From Longimicrobium sp. (GTDB lineage: Bacteria; Gemmatimonadota; Gemmatimonadetes; Longimicrobiales; Longimicrobiaceae): a stretch of 52,413 bases of DNA. The DNA lies in the NCBI GenBank assembly GCA_036389135.1, contig DASVQP010000037.1:1-52413 (forward strand), in the 5' to 3' direction. The notes beneath the pieces were generated by a model. That model saw only the letters and a list, made by a program, of their open reading frames with translations. It searched no databases and was not told the DNA's origin. Positions 42,687 to 49,536 of the stretch are shown here, piece after piece; position 1 is the first letter of the stretch, and each line of letters opens with the position of its first letter. The position numbers and the translations under genes are program-made.

Positions 42687-43029
42687 GGGCCTCGTTCCAT
42701 GGGAGTGCGGCAGCGATCGGCTGTTGCCGCGAGTTCAGAGCCGGTTCTGCCAGTATCCCGGGGTCGCGCCGCTGATGCGCTACCGCGAGGATGTAGATGT
42801 CAGACGCCTGAACTTCGTACACGAGATTGTAAGGGAAACGCCGTAGGCCTACTCGGCGGACCTCCGGCGCGACCAATGGACCGACATATGGGTTCTCCGC
42901 AAGCCGCTGGATGGCATCTCCAAGCTCGATCAGGAAACGATCATCCCGTCCAGGCGCCTGCCGGTGGAGGAAGCTGACAACTTCCCGAAGTTCCTCCGCA
43001 GCCGCATCCACGAATGTAACCGTCCTCAC
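42661..43029 (-). CDS. RelE/ParE-type toxin
   Basis: A 122-residue protein. The first 95 residues are a complete RelE/ParE fold: VDAAAEELREVVSFLHRQ, FLIELGDAIQRLAENPYVGP, RRVGLRRFPYNLVYEV and ILAVAHQRRDPG. ParE members poison gyrase and RelE members cut mRNA; which applies is not clear. GTG start at 43029 overlaps the upstream antitoxin stop (GTGA). The last part (NEAHALGFERA) is a frame-shifted reading of the leader and start of the second antitoxin, so the toxin's original end seems to have been replaced. Confidence 0.85.
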   Translation of the reverse strand: MRTVTFVDAAAEELREVVSFLHRQAPGRDDRFLIELGDAIQRLAENPYVGPLVAPEVRRVGLRRFPYNLVYEVQASDIYILAVAHQRRDPGILAEPALNSRQQPIAAALPWNEAHALGFERA

Positions 43030-43274
43030 GCGCTATGCAGAGCGGCACGAGCCTGGGCGATCGCCTCCGCGGCAGGAATGCCCTTCATCTCCCCGGAATG
43101 GAAGAGCTGAGAACGGCGCTTTGCTTCCTCGACCCAGGCGCGCTCCACTTCCGCCGGGTCTTTCCAATCGCCGTCCAGGTGCACGCTCTCGAGCAAACGG
43201 GCGGCGAGCTCGGCCCGTTCGTCAGGCGACAACGCGAGCGCAGCGGCTTCAACCTGCTTCAGATCCATGGGCAT
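43026..43274 (-). CDS. Addiction-module antitoxin
   Basis: An 82-residue member of the short addiction-module family (TIGR02574-like): LKQVEAAALALSPDERAELAARLLES, then DPAEVERAWVEEAKRRSQLFHSGEMKGIPAAEAI. It precedes and overlaps the RelE/ParE toxin gene by GTGA, the usual antitoxin-first order. ATG at 43274 (an in-frame ATG at 43268 is also possible), with GAACGAGG before it. Confidence 0.85.
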   Translation of the reverse strand: MPMDLKQVEAAALALSPDERAELAARLLESVHLDGDWKDPAEVERAWVEEAKRRSQLFHSGEMKGIPAAEAIAQARAALHSA

Positions 43275-43405
43275 GGGCCTCGTTCAGGGTGCGGGCTTCA
43301 TGCTCCAAGATAAGGTGTTGTCTGGAGATAGGTAGTGGACTGCGGAAACTGGTTCGGCGGGCGGCGTGAAAGGCGGGGGTGGCGCTCCGGTGAGGACGCC
43401 GGCGG

Positions 43406-44284
43406 CTACTCGCTGGACGAAGGCGTGCCTGCGATGGCGTATCCGCGCTCGGTGAGGGCGCGGGTGAGGCGGATGAAGGAGTCGGGTGAAAAGGTCTCGG
43501 GGCGGTCGCGCAGGTCGAAGCCCAGCCCGCCCTGCACCTCCTCGATCTGCTCGGGGGAGAGGCGGTAGGCGTCGCGCAGGATGCGCTGGAACTGCTTGCG
43601 GCGCTGGCCGAATGCGGCGCGAGTCAGGTTGCGCAGCGCCAGCTCCTCGTCCGGCTCCAGGCGCGGCGGCTGGTGCGGAGTGATGCGGATTACCGACGAC
43701 ATCACGTCGGGGATCGGGCGGAACGCTTCGCGGCTGACGTTGAGGACGCGCTTCGCGGCGGCCACCGAGCGCACGCCCACCGCCAGCGCACCGTACGTCT
43801 TGCTCCCCTCCGGCTCCAGGATGCGGTCGGCCACCTCGCGCTGCACCATCAGCACGATCTCGCGCGGGCGCGGGCGGCGCTCCAGGAGCGAGAAGAGGAT
43901 GGGCGTGGTGATGTTGTACGGGATGTTGCCGATCACCTTGAGCGCCGCGGGGTCGGAGGTCACCTCCTCCAGCTCCACCTCCAGCACGTCGCGGTTGATC
44001 AGCTCCACCGACGGCTCGCCCGCGTACTCGGCGCGAAGTCGCGCGGCGAGGTCGTTGTCCAGCTCCACCAGCACCAGCCGGCGCACGCGGCCCGCGAGGT
44101 GGCGGGTGAGCGCGCCCACGCCGGGGCCGATCTCCATCACCTCGTCATCAGGGCCGGGCTCCAGCGAGTCGACGATGCGGCGCTGGATGTTGGCGTCGAT
44201 CAGGAAGTTCTGGCCCAGCGAGCGCTTGGCGCGCGGAAGCTCGTCCGGGTACGGGAGCTGGCGCAGCTCGCGGCGGCTGGTCAC
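43406..44284 (-). CDS. rsmA: 16S rRNA (adenine1518/1519-N6)-dimethyltransferase
   Basis: A 292-residue KsgA/RsmA. SLGQNFLIDANIQRRIV is the family N terminus, EIGPGVGALTRHLA is SAM motif I, and NIPYNITTPI carries the NxPY catalytic motif. It dimethylates two adenines near the 3' end of 16S rRNA during ribosome assembly. GTG at 44284 overlaps the PP2C stop (GTGA), so it is the last gene of the partner-switching operon, an unusual setting for a ribosome gene. Confidence 0.95.
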   Translation of the reverse strand: MTSRRELRQLPYPDELPRAKRSLGQNFLIDANIQRRIVDSLEPGPDDEVMEIGPGVGALTRHLAGRVRRLVLVELDNDLAARLRAEYAGEPSVELINRDVLEVELEEVTSDPAALKVIGNIPYNITTPILFSLLERRPRPREIVLMVQREVADRILEPEGSKTYGALAVGVRSVAAAKRVLNVSREAFRPIPDVMSSVIRITPHQPPRLEPDEELALRNLTRAAFGQRRKQFQRILRDAYRLSPEQIEEVQGGLGFDLRDRPETFSPDSFIRLTRALTERGYAIAGTPSSSE

Positions 44285-45834
44285 ATCCGCACCAGCACGG
44301 CCGTGCGGTCGTCGGCGGGGATGTCACGCCCGCCGGCAGGGCGCGCGAAGAGCCCCTCGATGATCTGCTGCAGCGGCTCGCCACGGCGCGCGGCCACGCC
44401 GTCCAGGAGCGTGCGCTCGCCCTGCACCTCGCCCTCGCCGAGCGCGTCGGAGAGGCCGTCGGTGAAGAGAAAGAGGACGTCGCTCCCCGGCTCCCACTCC
44501 ACCTGCGCCTCGCTGTACGCATCCAGGTCCACCATCCCCAGCGGCAGGTCGGTGGCGGCCAGGCGCTGGGGCTCGCCCGTGGGGGGGATGCGGAAGGCGT
44601 GCGAGTGCCCCGCGTTGGAGTAGGTAAGGGTGCGCTCCGCGGGGTCGATGACGCCGTAGAAGAGCGTCATGTACATCTCCGTCGTCTCCAGCTCGTCGAT
44701 CACCGCCTGGTGGGTGCGGCGCAGCACCTCGCCGGGGCGGTCGCCCTCGGAGGCGTGGATGGCGACGGAGCCCATGGTGAGCGCCATGATCAGCGCCGCG
44801 CCGAAGCCGTGGCTGCTCACGTCGCCGATCAGCACCCCCAGCCGCCCGCCGGGGAGCCGGAATAGGTGGTAGAAGTCGCCCCCCACCGACTCGGCCGGGG
44901 CGCATCGCGCGGCGACCTCGGCGTACGACGCGAACTGCTCCACCTGTGGGAGGAGCTTGAGCTGCAGGTCGTGCGCGAGCTCCATCTCGCGCACCATCCG
45001 CTCCTGGCGCAGGCTGTCTGCGATCAGGCGGTTGTTCTCCACCGCCGCGCCGATCTGGCTGGCGATGGCGGAGAGCAGCTTCATGTCGCCCGCGGAGAAG
45101 CCCTCCTCCGAGTTGCGCCCGCTCACGTTGATCACCCCCACCGTGCGCGCCTCCCCCTCCGGCGGCGTGTACGAGACGGGGACGGAGAGGAAGGCGCCGC
45201 GCTGGTTGGCCGGCCCCACGAAGTCCGCGCAGTCGCCGCGGTCCCACTCGTCGTCGGGGCCCAGCAGGATGGCGCGCACGGTGCGGAACACCTCCGCCGT
45301 CACCGAGCAGGGGTCCGTCACCGGGATGGGCCCTCGCTGCCCCTCGCCCCCCTCGGCCGCGGTCAGGCGCAGCTCGCCGGACTCCGCGTCGTGCACCCAG
45401 AGCGCGGCGCGCCCGGCCCCCACGATCCCCGCGACTTCGGAGAGGATCGTCAGCGCGGCGTCGTCCAGCGAGATGATGGAGCCCAGGATCTCGCTGATGG
45501 AGTAGAGGAGGTTGATCTCCTCGTAGCGCTCCGCCATCTCGCGGCTGAACGAGTGGATCTCCTCGTCGTGGCGCCGCCCGCGCGCCAGGGTGCTCCCCAG
45601 GAAGCGCGCCACCCCCTCGGCGGACGAGGCGTCCACCCCCGGAAGCTCCACGCGGAATGGGCTCCCCGGCACCTCCGCCACTCGCGAAGGCGCTTCGGTG
45701 CCGGCCGCACCGCACACGTGTGCCCACCCATCCCCATCGCGTACCGACACGCTGCTCCCGGGGTACGCGCGGCAGAAGTCGTCCAGCACTTCGCGCACGG
45801 CCCGTGGCACGGCGGGGGCGGGGGCGGTGATCAT
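44281..45834 (-). CDS. GAF-PP2C (RsbU/SpoIIE-type) serine phosphatase
   Basis: A 517-residue protein. After a short N-terminal part, about residues 115-275 form a GAF-type sensor (LLYSISEILGSIISLDDAALTI to LLSAIASQIGAAVENNRL), then a helix linker (ERMVREMELAHDLQLKLLPQ), then a PP2C domain with SVGGDFYHLFRL and LIGDVSSHGFGAAL as metal-binding Asp motifs, LFTDGLSDA and ADDRTAVLV. It would dephosphorylate a STAS antagonist in response to a signal sensed by GAF. ATG at 45834, 10 bp after the HATPase gene. Confidence 0.92.
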   Translation of the reverse strand: MITAPAPAVPRAVREVLDDFCRAYPGSSVSVRDGDGWAHVCGAAGTEAPSRVAEVPGSPFRVELPGVDASSAEGVARFLGSTLARGRRHDEEIHSFSREMAERYEEINLLYSISEILGSIISLDDAALTILSEVAGIVGAGRAALWVHDAESGELRLTAAEGGEGQRGPIPVTDPCSVTAEVFRTVRAILLGPDDEWDRGDCADFVGPANQRGAFLSVPVSYTPPEGEARTVGVINVSGRNSEEGFSAGDMKLLSAIASQIGAAVENNRLIADSLRQERMVREMELAHDLQLKLLPQVEQFASYAEVAARCAPAESVGGDFYHLFRLPGGRLGVLIGDVSSHGFGAALIMALTMGSVAIHASEGDRPGEVLRRTHQAVIDELETTEMYMTLFYGVIDPAERTLTYSNAGHSHAFRIPPTGEPQRLAATDLPLGMVDLDAYSEAQVEWEPGSDVLFLFTDGLSDALGEGEVQGERTLLDGVAARRGEPLQQIIEGLFARPAGGRDIPADDRTAVLVRM

Positions 45835-45844
45835 TCGTAGGGGG

Positions 45845-46306
45845 TCAGCTCGCCAGCGGCCGCTGCTGCTTTTCGCGGTACAGCGTCAGCCGGACGCAGT
45901 TGCCGCACTCGTTGAAGTCCACCTCGTCCATCAGCGAGCGGATCAGAAAGAGTCCGCGCCCGCCGGTGGCCTCCAGGTGCTCGGGAAGGGTGGGGTCCGG
46001 CACGTCCGCGGGGTCGAAGCCGTTCCCCTGGTCCACGACGCGCACGTTGACCCGCTCCGGGTCCAGCTCAACCTCCACGCGCACGCGCTTGGCGGGGTCG
46101 CGGCCGTTGCCGTAGATCATGGCGTTGGCCAGCGCCTCGGCCACGCCCACGCGGAAGTTGAGCGTCAGCCGCGACCCCGCGAAGTGGTACTCGCGGCAGC
46201 GGGTGACGAGATAGGTGATCGCGGTGTCGATCAGGCGCAGATCGCTGGGCAGCTCCAGCGCGAATGCGGTGGGCTCCGCGGGGGCGGCGCCAGGACGCTC
46301 TTTCAT
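45845..46306 (-). CDS. Anti-sigma regulatory factor, HATPase (RsbW/SpoIIAB-like)
   Basis: A 153-residue serine kinase-type ATPase. N box GVAEALANAMIYGN, G1 box VVDQGNGFDP and G2 box GGRGLFLIRSL are clear. It is expected to phosphorylate the STAS protein and to bind a target such as a sigma factor; no sigma factor gene is in the window. ATG at 46306 preferred over a longer frame. Its neighbours are the STAS gene upstream and the PP2C gene downstream. Confidence 0.9.
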   Translation of the reverse strand: MKERPGAAPAEPTAFALELPSDLRLIDTAITYLVTRCREYHFAGSRLTLNFRVGVAEALANAMIYGNGRDPAKRVRVEVELDPERVNVRVVDQGNGFDPADVPDPTLPEHLEATGGRGLFLIRSLMDEVDFNECGNCVRLTLYREKQQRPLAS

Positions 46307-46424
46307 CGGCTCAGCGTTCCGCATTCTCAAGGGAGCGGCACAGCTTGTGTGCATCGCACGTCGCGCCGCGCCGGGAAGCTGCTCCCCGCCGCGGCGCCGA
46401 AGGCACGGGTGCCGTGCGGCTGCC

Positions 46425-46757
46425 TCAGAAACCGGTCAGCGCCGCGTCGCGCGTGTCCGCGATGTTGAAGAGCGTGTCCAGCTTGGTAAGCTCGAACAGC
46501 GTCCGCAGGTCCTCGTTGAGGTTGGCCAGCCGCAGCTCGCCGCCCTGCTCGCGGATCTTCTTGGAAAGCGACACCAGCACGCCCAGGCCGGACGAGTCGA
46601 TGTACCCCGTATTCGAGAAGTCGATGAGGAACTTGCGCTCCCCCCCTTCCAGCTCGTCGAGCACCTTCTGCTTCAGCTCCTGGCGATTGCCCACGATGAG
46701 CTGACCGTCCACGTCCACCACCACCACTCCGTCCTGCTTGCTCGTCTGGAAGCTCAT
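46425..46757 (-). CDS. STAS-domain anti-sigma factor antagonist
   Basis: A 110-residue STAS protein. FLIDFSNTGYIDSSGLGVLVSL carries the phospho-acceptor Ser in the DSSGLG motif, and the whole length fits SpoIIAA/RsbV. ATG at 46757 with GAGGAG six bases upstream. It heads the operon STAS, HATPase, PP2C, rsmA. Dephosphorylated STAS would bind the HATPase and release its target. Confidence 0.93.
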   Translation of the reverse strand: MSFQTSKQDGVVVVDVDGQLIVGNRQELKQKVLDELEGGERKFLIDFSNTGYIDSSGLGVLVSLSKKIREQGGELRLANLNEDLRTLFELTKLDTLFNIADTRDAALTGF

Positions 46758-46927
46758 GGCTCCTCGGTAGGGTCCACTGTTGGGGGCAAGGCCTGCGCAT
46801 CCGCACCGATCCGGGCAAGGCATGTGCCAGTTACAGGCCGCACCGCGCGGGCCCGGGTCCGGGCGACAGGGTACGGTGTGGCGCGGCGGTGCGCAACGGG
46901 TGCTGGGGCGGACATCGCAACCGCGCC

Positions 46928-46997
46928 TCACACAGACCCACGGAGCTCGACGGAAAGAAGGGAAGGGTTTTCTCCGTGGCATCCCGGTACGGTGTGA
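46928..46997. repeat. Family D inverted repeat, copy 3, shortened
   Basis: TCACACAGACCCACGGAG (46928-46945), then AAGGGTTTTCTCCGTGGC, then an end that has decayed to GGTGTGA. About 70 bp against 84-87 bp in the other two copies. Confidence 0.75.
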
Positions 46998-47209
46998 GGG
47001 GCGGGTTTATGCCGCATTCTCACACGCTAGCGCGGGAGGGGCGCACCCGAACGGACAGCCGCGATGATCTCGAATGCGGTGGCTGGCCGCTTCGGACGGT
47101 TGCCGGGCGGATCGGTCCGCGGCGCGTTGTGCTCGAATGGGGGAGGCACCACACTTCCGGTATCGCACCTCGCGCTGATTGAGTCACCGCTGTGTGCAGG
47201 AGGACAGCC

Positions 47210-47332
47210 GAGGCCGCTGCCAGGCGCCGTCGCTCCGGCCTGGAGACCGGCAGGGATTCCAACCCCTGTCGGGATGCTCGGGGCGCGGGTTACGGGTGGA
47301 GGTCCAAGCCCACCCCACCTGGCAGCGGTTTC
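47210..47332 (+). ncRNA. Candidate structured RNA with a long closing stem
   Basis: CCGCTGCCAGG (47214-47224) pairs with CCTGGCAGCGG (47318-47328) over 11 perfect bases, extending to 15 with two G-U pairs (47210-47224 with 47318-47332). Enclosed hairpins: CCGGCAGGG (47247-47255) with CCCTGTCGG (47264-47272), and GGGTGG (47294-47299) with CCACCC (47310-47315). The G-U pairs in two stems make the plus strand the better RNA. No family recognised; transcription is not shown. Confidence 0.45.
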
Positions 47333-47341
47333 CCGTCCCGG

Positions 47342-48319
47342 CTAGCCGGCCATCAGCGCCGTGATGCAGGCCACGTTCACGATGTCGTCGGACGATGCGC
47401 CGCGCGACAGGTCGTTGCAGGGACGGGCGAGGCCCTGCACGATGGGGCCCAGCGCCTCGGCGCCGGCCAGGCGCTGCACCAGCTTGTAGGCGATGTTCCC
47501 CGCGTCCAGGTCCGGGAAAACCAGCACGTTGGCGCGGCCCGCCACCTCCGAGCCGGGTGCTTTGCGGTGCGCCACGGATTCGATCAGCGCCGCGTCCGCC
47601 TGCAGCTCGCCGTCCGCGACGATGCCGGGGTGGCGCTCGCGGAAGAGGGCGAGCGCCTGGCGCACCTTGTCCACCGAGGGACCGCCCGCGCTCCCCAGGG
47701 TGGAGTACGAGAGGAAGGCGACGCGCGGCTCGTCGCCCACCACGCGGCGGCGCGCGTCCGCGGCGGCGGCGGCGATGTCGGCGAGCTGCTCGGCGGTAGG
47801 GTCCGGCACCACGCCGGCGTCGGTGAAGGTGAGCACCTCCGCCTCGCCGCGAAAGGGCGGCACCACCATGTAGAACGACGACGAAACCGTGCGGATCCCC
47901 GGCGCGGGCCCCACGCCCCAGAGGGCCGCGCGGATCACCTCGCCCGTCGCGTTCACGACGCCGGCCACCGAGCCCTCCGCCTCCCCCGCCGCCACCATCA
48001 GCGCCGCGAAGAGGAGCGGGTCACCCGAGTGGCGGAGCGCCTCCTCCACCGTCATCCCCTTTGCGCGGCGGCGCTCGTGCAGGTGCGCGGCGAGGGCGGG
48101 GCGGCGCGGATCGGTGGCGGGGTCCGCGACTTCGACCTGCACGCCCATCCGCTCCAGGTCCACCGCCATCAGCTCGCCGCCGATCACGATGGGCTTCGCA
48201 AGCCCCTCGCGCGCGATGCGGGCGACCGCCTCCAGCGTGCGCGCGTCGGCGCCCTCGGGAAAGACGAGGCGGCGCGGGTGCGCACGGGCGCGCTCGCGAA
48301 CCCCTTCCAGGAAGCTCAC
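47342..48319 (-). CDS. pta: Phosphate acetyltransferase
   Basis: A 325-residue single-domain Pta of the short class. [20 protein letters not shown] begins it; [23 protein letters not shown] and [22 protein letters not shown] are central family segments; [12 protein letters not shown] and [20 protein letters not shown] are the C-terminal CoA- and acetyl phosphate-binding regions. It interconverts acetyl-CoA and acetyl phosphate. GTG start at 48319, overlapping coaD by GTGA. No ackA gene is in the window. Confidence 0.93.
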   Translation of the reverse strand: MSFLEGVRERARAHPRRLVFPEGADARTLEAVARIAREGLAKPIVIGGELMAVDLERMGVQVEVADPATDPRRPALAAHLHERRRAKGMTVEEALRHSGDPLLFAALMVAAGEAEGSVAGVVNATGEVIRAALWGVGPAPGIRTVSSSFYMVVPPFRGEAEVLTFTDAGVVPDPTAEQLADIAAAAADARRRVVGDEPRVAFLSYSTLGSAGGPSVDKVRQALALFRERHPGIVADGELQADAALIESVAHRKAPGSEVAGRANVLVFPDLDAGNIAYKLVQRLAGAEALGPIVQGLARPCNDLSRGASSDDIVNVACITALMAG

Positions 48320-48810
48320 GACGCCGCGCGCGCCCTCACCCGCCGCAGCACCGCGGGCGAGAGGAAGGGCGTCACGTCCCCACCAAGCCCGGCGATCTGG
48401 CGGACCAGGGTGGACGAAACGTGCGCGTGCATCGGGTCAGCGGGAAGGATCACCGTCTCCAGGGTGGGGAGAAGGCGGCGGTTCATCACGGCCATCTGCG
48501 ACTCGTACTCCCAATCGACCCCGCCGCGCACTCCGCGCACCACCAGCGATGCTCCCCGGGCGCGCGCGAAGTCCACCAGCAGGCCCTGGAAAGCGGCGGC
48601 CTCCACGCGCGGCTCGCCCTGGAAGGCTTCGCGGATCATCTCCACGCGCTCATCCACGGTGAACATCCCCTGCTTGGCCGTGGTGGGCGAGTGCGAGACG
48701 GCTACCACCACGCGGTCGGCGAACGAGAGCGCCCGGCGCACGACGTCCTCGTGGCCGAGCGTCAGCGGATCGAACGATCCGGGGCACAGCGCGATGCGCG
48801 GGTCGCTCAT
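48316..48810 (-). CDS. coaD: Pantetheine-phosphate adenylyltransferase
   Basis: A 164-residue CoaD of standard length. [19 protein letters not shown] carries the nucleotidyl-transferase TxGH motif; [18 protein letters not shown] and [17 protein letters not shown] are the family's later motifs. It makes dephospho-CoA, the penultimate step of CoA synthesis. ATG at 48810 overlaps the rsmD stop (ATGA), giving the order rsmD, coaD, pta. The pairing with pta, a CoA-using enzyme, is natural; rsmD-coaD is a common bacterial pair. Confidence 0.96.
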   Translation of the reverse strand: MSDPRIALCPGSFDPLTLGHEDVVRRALSFADRVVVAVSHSPTTAKQGMFTVDERVEMIREAFQGEPRVEAAAFQGLLVDFARARGASLVVRGVRGGVDWEYESQMAVMNRRLLPTLETVILPADPMHAHVSSTLVRQIAGLGGDVTPFLSPAVLRRVRARAAS

Positions 48811-49334
48811 TCGGGGGCCGGGATGAAGGTGAGCGCGGTGTCGCCATAGCGGCGGGTGCGTGCGCCGGGGAGCTCCGGGATCTCGTCGTTGCGCCCGTGC
48901 TCGATGCACAGCAGCCCCGCAAAGGGCGCGGCCGCGAACGCCTCCGCCAGCGCGGCCGCGAATCCCTGCGCGTACGGCGGGTCGGCGAATGCCAGGTCGA
49001 AGGCGCCCGCCTCCAGCCCCGCGACGTACTTCACCGCGTCCGCCCGCACCACCTCGGCGCGCGCGGTGGCGCCGAGGGCCGTCAGGTTGGCGCGCAGGCT
49101 CTGCAGCGCGGACGATGCCAGCTCCACGAAAGTCGCGTGCGCCGCACCGCGGGAGAGCGCTTCCAGTCCAAGAGCGCCGCTCCCGGCGAAGAGGTCGAGC
49201 ACGCGGGCGCCGTCGAGGTGAGGATCGACCGCGCTCATCCACGCCTCGCGAACGCGGTCGGTGGTCGGCCGCGTCCCGCGCCCAGGCGGCGCCATGAGGC
49301 GGCGTCCGCCCCACTCTCCCGCGACGATTCTCAT
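48807..49334 (-). CDS. rsmD: 16S rRNA (guanine966-N2)-methyltransferase
   Basis: A 175-residue RsmD. MRIVAGEWGGRRLMAP is the usual N terminus, VLDLFAGSGALGLEALSRG is SAM motif I and FADPPYAQG is the DPPY catalytic motif. It methylates guanine 966 of 16S rRNA. ATG at 49334; the frame is open upstream into a family C repeat unit, which should not be counted as protein. Confidence 0.94.
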   Translation of the reverse strand: MRIVAGEWGGRRLMAPPGRGTRPTTDRVREAWMSAVDPHLDGARVLDLFAGSGALGLEALSRGAAHATFVELASSALQSLRANLTALGATARAEVVRADAVKYVAGLEAGAFDLAFADPPYAQGFAAALAEAFAAAPFAGLLCIEHGRNDEIPELPGARTRRYGDTALTFIPAPE

Positions 49335-49344
49335 CCGTGCGGGC

Positions 49345-49410
49345 GGGGCGGTGTGGAGCCAGGCGACGGAGCGGCGGCGGGCACGGGCGGCCACATGGGG
49401 CCGCCCCTAC
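49345..49410 (-). repeat. Single family C hairpin unit, CCGCC stem type
   Basis: On the minus strand it starts GTAGGGGCGGCCCCATGTGG and runs about 65 bp to CTCCACACCGCC, directly ahead of the rsmD start. A degenerate second unit may follow at 49430-49470 next to family A. Confidence 0.7.
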
Positions 49411-49474
49411 GACGTTCGATTGCGGAACCTGGTGTCTGCGCGGCGGCGGGCACGGTGGCATCGGTGTGCAGACG

Positions 49475-49535
49475 CAGTTCTCCCCCTCCCCCACGCTCCC
49501 CCGCGTGCGGGGGAGGGTGTCGGGGGGTGGGGGCC
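49475..49535. repeat. Family A palindromic repeat at the recJ 3' end
   Basis: Begins GCAGTTCTCCCCCTCCCCCA and contains the CCCCCGCGTGCGGGGG hairpin. It ends one base from the recJ stop codon, as the copies after ypdA and the SDR gene do. Confidence 0.85.
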
Positions 49536-49536
49536 C

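Larger units (their letters stand above)
46758..47341. other. 584 bp gap holding a family D copy and a structured element
   Basis: Between pta and the STAS gene. It holds a degenerate family D repeat (46928-46997) and the multi-hairpin element at 47210-47332. Between them (47000-47205) I see no gene or repeat. The STAS promoter must lie near its left edge, but I could not pick one with confidence. Confidence 0.6.

Noticed and set aside
47234-47256. A string like the B12 box of cobalamin riboswitches (GCCTGGAGACCGGC)
   Set aside because: The other conserved parts of the riboswitch are missing, and no downstream cobalamin gene follows on that strand.
47247-47272. A T-arm-like hairpin suggesting a tRNA on the minus strand
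   Set aside because: The loop is TTGGAAT rather than TTCGAAT, the acceptor stem and anticodon arm cannot be built at tRNA spacing, and the enclosing stem is far too wide.
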